A stretch of 64,000 bases of DNA. Source: Liolophura sinensis (taxonomy: Eukaryota > Mollusca > Polyplacophora > Chitonida > Chitonidae). Every line of letters begins with the position of its first letter. The stretch's first letter is position 1. A model generated the notes under the pieces. The model saw nothing but the letters and a program-made list of their open reading frames with translations, was not told where the DNA came from and did not search any database. The translations under genes and the position numbers were made by a program. Below are positions 10,995 through 23,300 of this stretch, one piece after another. Where the stretch lies: contig NC_088295.1 in the NCBI RefSeq assembly GCF_032854445.1, positions 71,390,028-71,454,027 on the forward strand. The letters are read 5' to 3'.

Positions 10995-13030
10995 AATGTT
11001 TCAGGACTAGAAGCCGAAACTGCTAGAGATCAACATGCAGCTGACATTGCTCCATGCCTGGAAACTGAACTTGGTGAAGGCCTGCAGCTGACACTGCTCC
11101 AAGTCTAAGTTAGATTGCTTATAAACGCCTGCGGCTAAGAATGCCCCAGGTCTGGAAACTGAGATTGCTTGAGGCCTGCAGCTGAGAATGCTCGAGGTCT
11201 TCAAACACAGGTTGCCGGAGGCCTCCAGCGGAGAATGCTTCAGGCCTGGAAACTGAGATTGCTTGAGGCCCGCAGCTGAGAATGCTCGAGGTCTTCAAAC
11301 AAAGGTTGCTGGAGGCCTCCAGCTGAGAATGCCCCAGGTCTGGAAACTGAGATTGCTTGAGGCCTGCAGCTGAGAATGCTCGAGGTCTTCAAACAAAGGT
11401 TGCCGGAGGCCTCCAGCGGAGAATGCTCCAGGTCTGGAAACTGAGATTGCTTGAGGCCTGCAGCTGAGAATGCTCGAGGTCTTCAAACACAGGTTGCCGG
11501 AGGCCTCCAGCAGAGAATGCTTCAGGCCTGGAAACTGAGATTGCTTGAGGCCCGCAGCTGAGAATGCTCGAGGTCTTCAAACAAAGGTTGCCGGAGGCCT
11601 CCAGCTGAGAATGCCCCAGGTCTGGAAACTGAGATTGCTTGAGGCCTGCAGCTGAGAATGCTCGAGGTCTTCAAACAAAGGTTGCCGGAGGCCTCCAGCG
11701 GAGAATGCTCCAGGTCTGGAAACTGAGATTGCTGGGAGGCCTCCAGCTGAGATTGCTCCAGGCCTGGAAACTGAGATTGCTTGAGGCCTGTAGCTGAGAA
11801 TGCTCGAGGTCTTCAAACAAAGGTTGCCACAGGCCTCCAGCGGAGAATACTCCAGGCCTGGAAACTGAGATTGCTTGAGGCCTCCAGCTGACATTGCTCC
11901 AGGTCTGGAAACTGAGATTGCTTGAGGCCTGCAGCTGAGAATGCTCGAGGTCTTCAAACAAAGGTTGCTGGAGGCCTCCAGCGGAGAATGCTCCAGGCCT
12001 GGAAACTGAGATTGCTTGAGGCCTGTAGCTGAGAATGCTCGAGGTCTTCAAACAAAGGTTGCTGGAGGCCTCCAGCGGAGAGTGCTCCAGGCCTGGAAAC
12101 TCAGATTGCTTGAGGCCTGCAGCTGAGAATGCTTGAGGTCTTCAAACAAAGGTTGTCGGAGGCCTCCAGCAGAGAGTGCTCCAGGCCTGGAAACTCAGAT
12201 TGCTTGAGGCCTGCAGCTGAGAATGCTCGAGGTCTTCAAACAAAGGTTGCTGGAGGCCTCCAGCGGAGAGTGCTCCAGGCCTGGAAACTGAGATTGCTTG
12301 AGGCCTGCAGCTGAGAATGCTCGAGGTCTTCAAACAAAGGTTGCCGCAGGCCTCCAGCAGAGAATGCTCCAGGCCTGGAAACTGAGATTGCTTGAGGCCT
12401 CCAGCTGACATTGCTCCAGGTCTGGAAACTGAGATTGCTTGAGGCCTGCAGCTGAGAATGCTCGAGGTCTTCAAACAAAGGTTACTGGGAGGCCTCCAGC
12501 GGAGAATGCTCCAGGTCTGGAAACAGATTGCTGGGAGGCCTCCAGCGGAGAATACTCCAGGTCTGGAAACTGAGAGTGCTGGGAAGCCTCCAGCGCAGAA
12601 TGCTCCAGGTCTGGAAACTCAGATTGCTGGGAGGCCCCCAGCGGAGAATGCTCCAGGTCTGGAAACTCAGATTGCTGGGAGGCCTCCAGCGGAGAATGCT
12701 GCAGGTCTGGAAACTCAAATTGCTGGGAGGCCTCCAGCGGAGAATGCTGCAGGTCTGGAAACTGAGATTGCTGGGAGGCCTCCAGCGGAGAATGCTGCAG
12801 GTCTGGAAACTGAGATTGCTGGGAGGCCTCCAGCGGAGTATGCTCCAGGTGTGGAAACTCAGATTGCTGGGAGGCCTCCAGTGGAGAATGCACCAGGCCT
12901 GGAAACTGAGATTGCTTGAGGCCTGCAGCTAAGAATGCTCGAGGTCTTCAAACAAAGGTTGCTGGAGGCCTCCAGCGGAGAATGCTCCAGGTCTGGAAAC
13001 TCAGATTGCTGGGAGGCCTCCACCTGAGAC
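10995..13030. repeat. Composite minisatellite of 47-bp and 48-bp units between RBBP9 and DHX29
   Basis: About 43 tandem units. From about 11000 to 12480 two related 47-bp types alternate as a 94-bp dimer. Type A contains ctggaaactgagattgcttg, and type B contains cgaggtcttcaaacaaagg. From about 12485 to 12900 a 48-bp type C (ctggaaactcagattgctgg) repeats alone about nine times. One more A/B pair and one C unit follow. The 48-bp block is divisible by three and so stays open in several frames on both strands. There is no evidence that it is coding. Confidence 0.9.
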
Positions 13031-14347
13031 AACTAAGACTTTGCAGCTGAGTGGTAACAAGCGTATGGTTGAACAATTATTTAAATAAATTGCATCAGTT
13101 GTGAAAGCAAAGCAAATAATAAACTATGCTAAAGTTTTATCTCTACCACAAACACTTTTAAAATGTGTGTACTATGTCTTGACACCTAATCTTGCATGCA
13201 GGCTTGTTTATACTGATCAGCAGATTAATTGATGGATGAAATTTGGTGAAATACTGCAAACACTCTGTTTCAGCCCTGTTTCAGTTTATGTAAAGTTAGG
13301 TCGATCATATTGTAGATACCCTACATGTATATGTTTTGCAGACTAGCTTGTTCAGGTCACAAATTAGAGCTCTCTCACTCCTGGCAAATTCTGAAATGCA
13401 CTGCTCTGGCTTGCTGCAACTATATTACCCCTTGACTAATGAGATTGTATGGTCAACTCCAACTTTTGCCGCCTCTGCTGCAGCTTGATGTCAGGAAGAT
13501 TGTCAGTTAGGCCTACCCAGCAATTATATAAGATCGGTGGCAACCTGGTTTCCTTGATCAACTCTTAAACTTATCACATGAAAGAAAAATTGTTGAGTAT
13601 GATTTTTAAATAACCAAATAAGTACATTAACCAAATTGCTGATAATTTTAACAGTAAATTGAGACAACCTCTTGAAAGCTATGATATGCATATCTTTTTA
13701 TATAAAGCAGCACTATAGCTGTCTCAGGCAGGTGTAGAAGTAGCTCTGTTGGGCTGTGATACTACATATATGTAATTTCAGCCGTACAGAGGTAGCGTAG
13801 AAGAGGTGCAGGTATTCAGGTCTAAATAACTGTCCCCCTACCTCCCCGCAAAATGCCCACAAACTAATGTATCCCGTCCACAGATTCTTTTGCATTATAA
13901 CTGTCACTCATGGTGAACAAGATTAGGTGTCAAGACATAGTACACACATTTTAAAACTTGCTTTGCGAGAACATATACTTTGCAAAACTTATTTGGCGGC
14001 AACCGACCACCACAGATTTCTTGTTTGCTTCTTGCTTTTTCTTGCCGATCATTGGCTGTTGCAGTTTGTGACGTAGGAAAATAAGATGTCTGCGCCCAGT
14101 GTAACACGTTTTGGATGACAGTCAACTGGAAGAATCAAACCATTTTAAATTTTTTTTGGTCATTTTAATTTAATTCACACCTGTGATATGGTAGAATTTA
14201 GGTCTTGGAAGGCTTGCTGGCCTCGTGAGGGCCAAGTTATAACTTGTAATTGCTTCTAGTCGTCGGTGTTGATAGGGCTGTTGTTGTGGCGTGTAGTACG
14301 TGTATGCCCAACTTGTTACCACTACAAAGTATCAGCACCAGAAAGTC
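13031..14347. other. Intergenic, upstream of DHX29
   Basis: No gene or strong repeat recognised. The last about 250 bp before 14348 presumably hold the DHX29 promoter and 5'UTR. No TATA box was evident. Confidence 0.4.
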
Positions 14348-17300
14348 ATGGGGAAACCCAAGAAACAGAAAGCATCAGCGGTTGCTAGTCAAAGTGCGAA
14401 ACAGGACAATGTTGATGAAAAAGGTATACACTGAATGCCTTGAGTTTCAAGAAGATTATATTCTCTGATCACGTTTAGAACTGGAGCTGATTGATAGTAT
14501 AGGATTTTAAAAGTGCCTGATTTTTTTGAAAATTGGAGAACATCTCATGTATCCTAATATGTGTTATTCAAATTCTAAAATGTTTACATAACCCTCATGT
14601 ACCTTCATTTGTATGTGAGATGTTGGACATCCTGGCACTTCACTCGCACAAGGTAGCATCAAGCAGACAATGAGGTGAAAGATAACATGGGAGAGTATAG
14701 CGATATGGCTGATAATAACCAGAGATGGTAGTTTGTAAGGCAAAAAAACAATGTGCACAGCATATATAAATTGTGAAGGTTAACACGACCTGGTTTCGGA
14801 CTTATTGAGCCATGAACTAGAGTTTTAATTTTTTTTTGACAATGTTTTCAACACCGTGTGTGAGCGAGTAAGTGTGTGGTGCAAGTAAAACTGCAAATGC
14901 CCGGATGTCTGCAATCTTGAATATGATGCCAACTAACGCCATAGTTGACACATTCCTTATGCCTATGACTATGTGTTTTAAAGTCTGACTTGAAACAAGA
15001 GTCATGATAATGGGGATAAAAACCCAATAGCAAAGGCACCAATCCCAGTCAGCTTTTTCTTTCAACATGGCAAAGCTGATGTTTTGAAACAGTCGGACAT
15101 TCAGCTAAAGTATACTAACTATGCTGTTATGCCTGTTCAAAAAAATAGTTTGGAAAAATTAAACTGTATATACAGGATTGAGCTTTCTGTAGGTTTGTAT
15201 ATCTGTATATGTATATTGGTTATGAGCTTCTGAGCTTTTCACTGTTATACGTGCTGCCTGTCAGGTTAACAGGTGTGTTATGTTTGGGTGACAGAAGTAA
15301 ATAACAGTTGTTTGTCAGGTACCTAACAAACCCACCTGATTTGAGGCTGTAGCCGAAACATGCAAACTCATTGCTTAAGGCCTCAGCCAGAGTTTTAACA
15401 GTCAAATCCAACATGCTGATATATAATATATCGGTATATAATAAATCAAACCATCTTGCTACTGCTCATTTTCTTGCTATTTGTAACATGTTGTGGACAT
15501 TTAACCTGTTTCATGCATTCAGGCATAACAATTGTCGGTTTATTTAGGAAAGAAAAACTACTCATTTGCTGCGACCACAGGGGAAGAAATTGACATTGAT
15601 GGATTACAGAAGGTAATGACACAACTGGCCGATATTGGGTATTAAGTTTGTGCCTTTCAAATTTAAAATGATGAGAAAATAGTCTGTATATGTATAACAG
15701 ATTATAATCCATTGTTGTCAAAAGTCTTCTGGAAGACACTATATGTAGATGTGAAATGGTGCTAAAAATTCAATGAAGTGAAAAGTTCAGTGATCTGTGA
15801 TTCACTCTGTAAAATGTTTTTAGCTCTTAAAATCAAACATCATAACACTTTGCCTATGTGAATGTTAAAAAAATGTTTCAGCCCCCCATTTTGAATTATG
15901 AGTCAATTATTCATTATTGTTGCTTATTTATTTGTTTATTTCTTTGTATGCCAAAAAAGGTTATCCTCCCACCAGCAATTGAGAAAGATGTATTAGATTT
16001 AATACAGGAGAGTCATAAAAACCGTCCACCAGGGGAAGTGTCCAAGAGATTAACATCAAAGAAACTCACAGTAAGCTGAATTATTGTCATTATTGTATCA
16101 GTGTTCATACCTATTATTTCTACACACATTAACCAACTCTGTTCATTTTTTTGACTGCGGGAAATTCTCGCAATTGAATGGGCTAATTGTGCTACATAAC
16201 CTGGGCGAGTATGAAGTTAATGGGCACACAGGATCCTCAAAATTATACAGCAAGTCAGATCATTATTTTAACCCCATTGTTGTCCAAATATGTTACAAAT
16301 GCCACTTAAGGACCCTATTAAATCTAGTATCAGAACTAACTCTTAAGACGCTTGAAAAACTAGGTTCAGGGTTTTTATATGTTACACTATTATTATGCAG
16401 TATAATAAGCCATTTAAATCTGACATTCTCATGTAGAGATGTGTTCTGCAGTATCTTTGAAATTGCTTATATGTATGCTGCTTTTATAAGCTTATTAAAT
16501 TAAGATCACTTTACATTTTTTGATGTATAAATAGCTATAAATGTTGAACATTTATTTCAAGTTACCTGGAAAGTGTGAGACTGCACTCTGCATCACATTT
16601 CTGCTTTTTTTGTTATTGGACAACAAAATAGGCATAAGCCGTATACCCCTGTTGAACAATAAACTGCGTTGTACATGGGATTTCTGTTTTTTGGTGTTAT
16701 TGGACAACAAAATGGGCATAAACTGTATATTCCTGTTGAACAGTGAACTGCGCTGTACATGGCATTTCTGTTTCTGGTGTTATTGGACAACAAAATGGGC
16801 ATAAACCATATACCCCTGTTGAACAATGAACTGCGCTGTACATGGCATTTCTGTTTCTGGTGTTATTGGACAACAAAATGGGCATAAACCATATACCCCT
16901 GTTGAACAATGAACTGCGGTGTGGTGAGAAACTTTATTGACTACTTCACTGTTTTTGATAATGCCAATATTTGTTTCATGTTTTCATACTGTCAACATTC
17001 AACTATTTTGCGTTCCTCCATTTCAGGATGTGTATGAAAGTTTATCACAGACTGGTTTCAAGCATGATCAGATTGAGAAGGCCATGAATCACATAATACC
17101 TCTAGGGGGAGACTTGGTGGATGCCCTGGACTGGCTGTGTTTGGTTTACTCCCAATGGTGAGAGCTGGTCTACACAGAATACATTTGTCATTAGAGATGG
17201 TGTAGCCTGGGTGGGTCAGTGTGTATTTCACATCAGGCTAGAAGCTTTAGTACATGTATGATGTCACCAAACCGCTTGTTAAGCTTGCACAAACTGAGAA

Positions 17301-20300
17301 TTGCTGTTGGTTTGGTTTTTCATTTCAGCAGCAACTATGCAAATAATCAATTTTATAAATCACCTTGTGCGTTGATGTTTCTGTCTGGAGGTTAGTTTTT
17401 CAAATTTTTGGCATCCTGTTGTTTCAGATTGTCAGTAAGTTGTTGGTAACTTACCTTATGTCTATGGTTTACCCCAGGCAATTCCCAGGCAATTCAGTCC
17501 TTTATCCATAAAACTGACCCCCATCGTATAAGTATCAAACTTAGATAACTACCAATCAATTAATCTTCTGTAGCAATGTTTCCTCTTCCTCTCAGCAGAT
17601 TCATTGATCTGAGATCTGCTACATGCATGATGCTTTGTTAATACATATACTATGGTATTTTTGACAGACAAACTGCCTGAAGGTTTTTCTGAAACTCTTC
17701 AGCAGGAGGAGGTGAAAAAGAGACCAAAGTTTGATGTGGAAAGATTCAGCACAGCACCAGTTCAGCAAATTCCTGTGCATCAGGAAGTCCAACCTTATGA
17801 AAAGCCAGCTGTAACTGATACCAAAGTGAGTTGCACTACATATAAATGTAACAGAAATTATTGTAGCTGAAAGTTGTCTCCCACCACCATAATGCTGATC
17901 ACAAATTCCTGAGTACGATGAAAAACACCAACCAGAAAAATAAATAAATTGTTGTGGCCATCCTATCCTGTACAAAACCAAAGGACATTGTATATAATGA
18001 GGAGGCGGCATATTTTTTAATCCCGCGAGGTGGCACGAATGTGAAGCAGGATGTCAAAAATGGATTGTAACGTAACGTCTACGCCATTACAATAGATCAG
18101 ATTATTTTTTGTAACATCGTACTGTCTTTAATGTGACGTCATCATGATGAGCTGGGAAAGGACATCTGAGGTCAATAAAATTACATCAAGGCCCTGCTAC
18201 CAGCTGAGCTGGACTTGGACTCACAATGACCGCATTGGTGAGAGGCTCCTAGGTGATTATGCTGCGCTGATGCGTTAACCAACTGAACCACAGAAGCCCA
18301 CTCGTGATTAGAGATGGAAAAACTTCCTGTGACGTCAGAGTTCCTAAACTCTGAGAGGATTTTCCATAAAGCCCACCAATTCAGATGTTTGAATGCCTTT
18401 ATCTCTCTTCACAAAGAAAGTGGCATAGTACGCATAGTTTTAAGTGTTCTGCTTTGTGATGCCCACTTTGATTTTTAGAGGTCTTTTCCTTGAACAAAGT
18501 GTATTTTCTCCTGTGGAACAGGCGTCGTCTGGAGCCATGAAGGACTGGATATTACAGTATGCTGGTCACACTTCAGAGGAGGAAGAAGAGGGTCCAGAGG
18601 AAGAGACTTCTGGCAAGACGCTTGATCCAGTAAGGAAAAAATCAAGTTCTGTTTTTTTTTTTTTTTTTTTTTTTTTTGCGTTGAAATATTGTATTGAAAC
18701 AGCATGAACATTTGCCTGAGCTCTTTTTGAAGTTGGAATTGTTATTTTCAGATTGTGCATCAATTACATTTACAAAATACTATGGCATGTGATGTTTTAG
18801 AATGAGAAGTATTTGGAACTGACAGCCAGACTTCTGGACGCACGATCACAAGCTGGTCAGGCTAAACAGGAAGGCAACAAGAAGGGTCAGAAGGAGGCAT
18901 CTTCTCTTATCAGGAAGCTTACTTTGGGTTAGTATGTACTCATCAAGTGCGCCCCAGTAAACATGTGTTGGTGGGGAACCATCCTGTTAGAGAATCTTAT
19001 ATTTTGGAGTGTACTTTCCAGGTAATAACACATCTTGCTCAGTGGGTTGGATTCCCCCATGTTACATGGTAAACTGCAAATTGTAATTGTCATTCCCATA
19101 CTGTTGTTACACGGTTGTTCTTATTATGCCCACAAAAGAGGAGGGGTATATAGCACTTCATTTCTTCATTTGTCAATGGTTTGGATTTTCTGTGATTTAC
19201 CCACATTTATGTCTCGTATGCCCAGACTCTAAAAATAAAAGAATTGATTTGAATTGATGATCTTCTTGTCAGAAACTTATTCATAACTCATAACAAGTGT
19301 TTCATGTCTTTAAAACTATATAGAATGTTTTCCTTTTTTGGTGCAATGTTTTATTCATGTTTTAATATTTCAACTTAGGACTTGTTAGAAGATAAAACTT
19401 TACATTTGTCAATATTCATCTTATTATTTTTTGTGTTCTTTGTTCAGAAATGGATGTACTTGAGTGTCATGCTAACTTCAACCCTGCCATTAAGATCAAG
19501 GATATTGATAAAGAGAAAGATAAACCACCACATGTTAACCCTGTGGGTGGGGCAGATGCTGGGGCAGGTCCAGGGGCAGACGATGACGACTCACCCATGG
19601 ATATGTCTGCGCTATTTGCTGAATCAGAGGATAAGCCAAAACCAGGTAACTGATATCAGTGTTGTTTTTTTTCACTGATCAGGATAAATAATCCACATGC
19701 ATGAAACACAGTAGCTGACAGAAATATTTTTGAAACTTTCAACAGTGTTCACAGGCAACCTTTAATAAAAATTGAGTACTTGTTAGGATCCAGAAAATGA
19801 GCTTTGTAGTTTGAAAGTTTAGGGCCATTTTTGATGTTTTGTTTTTTCTGACTCTTACCAATCTTGTGCTGGCTCAGGCATTTTATGTGTTAGCTCTCAT
19901 TGAACATATGGCCCTTTAAAATGACAGCGCTATTCGAGATCTAACTGTGTACATTGATGCTCAAAGTCAGGGGGTTCATCAGTTTTTATCTCTGTACAAT
20001 CCGGTTTACTCCATCCATAAACGTGGCCGTTGTCAGTGACATAAGGAAAACCTCTTGAGCTTGAAACTAATCAAATAAATAAATATATATAAGTTTTGCA
20101 CAAGCATATTAACGGTATAGGATGTATAGGATATATTTCACTGTTGAGGGTATTTTGGTCATGTCCTATTTCAGTCCTTTCAGTCTTGAACCCATGCCTT
20201 CTGTTGCCTCTAACCATTCTGCCAAGGCAGGGCAGGATAACAGAGAAATTAGTAGGCATTAAATGCTAATCAAAACAAAAAAATGTGGAGGTATAATTTA

Positions 20301-23300
20301 GAAAAATGTCTTCACCCAGTGAAGAATCCAGCAGTGAAGAAGGAAGCGTTGGACATTCGAAACTTTGAGTATACACGTCAGCAGTGGACAGGTAAATCTC
20401 CAAAACAATTCCTGATAGACTGGGTGAGAAAACACCTGCCCCAAAGTAAACCACCATCCTACAAGAAAACCCAGGTGCGAGGGAACCTCCATAAGTGCCA
20501 GTAAGTGCAATGTCTCCTACACACATGCAGTCTCATATAGTCATATGTGCTGAGAATGTTTTTTGCTCGCCTGGTTGGTAATGATTATGGCATGTAAAAA
20601 TGATGTACATCAAACCATAAAAAATCTAGTGCCTTTATAAACTAAGTAGTCAGGTTATCGCACAGTGAAAATATTTCTATAAAACTTTCCTCCCTGTCCG
20701 AGTCAGTTTTGATTGATGGTTTGTACCTGGTTGACTTTGAGAACAAAGTAAATAAGAACAGATTTACCTTTATTACTCATTTCTTAAGAAAACAAGTTGG
20801 AACTGCATGTAAGCTCATGCTGGCTTCCTGTCTATTTGTACGTGGAAAGGTCTGCAGCAACCTGCAGATAGTCGTGGGTTTCCCCCGCACTCTGCGCGGC
20901 TTCCTCCTGCCATAATGCTGGCCGCTGTAGTATAAGTGAAGTATTCTTGATTACAGCATAAAACACCATTCAAATAAACAAAATAAGTAAACAGAACAGC
21001 ATTTGTCATATCAGTTTAATAGGAGGTTTATCAGGTACTTAGCCAAAGTTAGGTGGTTTACAATGGACTTCGCCGTTTCCTCCACCCATAAACTGACCCC
21101 TGTCATGTAAGGAGAAAATTCTTTCGTATAAAGTTAAACATCAATCGAATTAATACATAATACATTACCAAAGTATTGGTAAAGAAGCCTGTGCAAACAT
21201 GATACAGTATGTTTCCCTGTACTGTATACTGATGTGTGCAATTGAATGTCTGCTTGGTATACATGCTGTGTAAATATGACTTCTCCCATTTCTCAGGGTA
21301 ACAGTACAGAGAAAGAAGACAGGAGATCTGATTGTCACGCCTGAGATCTTGTGTGAGAACAGTAAAGATGCTGAACACCTTGGCTGTACATTGGCTCTCT
21401 ACCACCTGTGTAAAGGCCAGGTATGAATTTGTTTCATTTGAAACAACAGGCTCTTTACACAACAAATCATTAGCTTTTCAACCTAACTAGATTTGAAGTT
21501 GTAATGTGACCTTATTATGTGTATGTTCCTGGCTTTAATGTCTTTCAGATCTGATGTTTGGGCTCTTCATGTCACCTTGAACTAAAGTTGTGTATTGGCC
21601 TCAGTTCGGCTGTGGCATCAAGCCGAGAGGCTTTCCCCAGGTTACTCTGGCACTGCAATATGTTAAAAATTTTATATCAACATGTTGATGACAAATGATG
21701 ATGTATTAATGTAACATTGTTTTGAAAATTTCCTTTGCAGTCTGTGTATCAACTTCTTCCTCCACCATATCGTGATGTCTGGCTGGAGTGGGAAGGAGCA
21801 GAAAAGAAGGAGAAAGAAGCCAAGAAATCTGAGAAAAACAAGGTTGGTCACAAGTAAATATAATGTTAACAGATTAATTGGAAATGACAACACGTGTTAG
21901 TACATGCATCAAAATGACCATGTTTAAAAAATGACTTGTTTTTTAGTGAATTGTCTGAGATTCAGAGTAATGTCATACCATCAGACCGTATATTAATGTC
22001 CTGGTGTTTCAAGCCGAGAGATCAGTTCCTCAGCAAGCTGCTGAAGAAACTCCAAATGGAAGATGTGAAAGAAATCAACAAAGTGCAAGATTTCAAAGAG
22101 GACACTGAGGAATCGTGGGAAAGTCTAGCAGATGATGATTCAGTAAGTATTTGGTTTTTTTGATTCATTATTTAAATGAAAATAGGTCAAACTCTTACGT
22201 ACTTTTTTTGTTTGTTTTATCGATGTGATACTCATGTCAGTATTTTAAGCTAAAAAAGAAGCTGGAATTCCACAACATTGAGTTTTGGGGTCTCTCATAA
22301 ACCTTTTATGATATTCCTATTGAGTTAAGACAAAATATTTTTTTTAGAACAGCTTGAATTTCTCATGTAGGATGTTAACATCAAGCAGACAAAGGTAACC
22401 CATGGCCATGAAAGGAGAAGACATTTGGATGGGGAGCAGATGAAGCAGACGTTCCAGAAGAGGCAAAAGTCTCCACAGTACCAGAGGCTAGCAGAGACAC
22501 GCCAGACTCTCCCTGTATCTAAGCAAAGAGACGTTGTCTTACAGAAGATCAGGTGTGAGAACATCCTGGTGATTGCTGGAGAGACAGGAAGTGGAAAGAG
22601 TACCCAGATTCCACAGTTTATTTTACAGGTAACCATGGTAGCAGCAGTTCTTGTCTCTTAGATGTGATGAAGTGGTCTTGTGATTCCATTTATTTTAAAC
22701 AAGCCAACAGTCACACTGTACTTATTTTGTTTTGTGGTATTATGCAGTTCAGTAAGATGAGAATGTATATTCTAGATGTTTGTTATTCAACTATTTTCAT
22801 CCCTATTTACACAATGTGAGTGATATTAAATTGGGTCTGTCCATCTATATATCAGTGTGTCTGTCATGCTTTTTTCTGGACAATAACTCCTCCAAATATT
22901 GTCTGATTTTGATGAAATTTGTGTGCAGGTTGACTTTAGTGGAATCTCTTGTGTGAAAACCAGTCCAGTTCATGCATACGTTTTCCATATTTAATTCCAT
23001 GATTCTCATAAGTGGTTGGTTTTCATGCGATAAATGCTTAAATATGTTGATGGTTCCTGTACTAAATTTTTGTGTGTAAATTATTTTGTGGCTCATCAGA
23101 TCATGTTCAAAAACCATTTCGATCTACTGACATATTATGAGTATTTAATGCAGGATATAAGTTTACTTAATTTACATGTTGATTTATGTACCTACATGTA
23201 ATTGTGTTTTAGGATTTCCTGGAAGTGGGTCAAGGTCACAAATGTAACATCATCTGTACTCAACCTCGGCGAATCTCTGCCATCAGCTTGGCCAATCGTG

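Noticed and set aside
11295..12932. Several 110-150-codon frames on both strands of the 47/48-bp minisatellite
   Set aside because: Frames shift with each 47-bp unit or stay open only in the 48-bp block. Both strands are open, which indicates a repeat effect.
16593..16909. Cys-rich minus-strand frames (FCCPITP repeats)
   Set aside because: Created by the 83-bp tandem repeat in DHX29 intron 3, antisense to the gene.
146..17157. EPC and DHX29 as pseudogenes because of frame breaks
   Set aside because: Both keep all introns, splice sites, phases and conserved motifs. Only three one-base indels in short homopolymers occur, which fits sequence error better.
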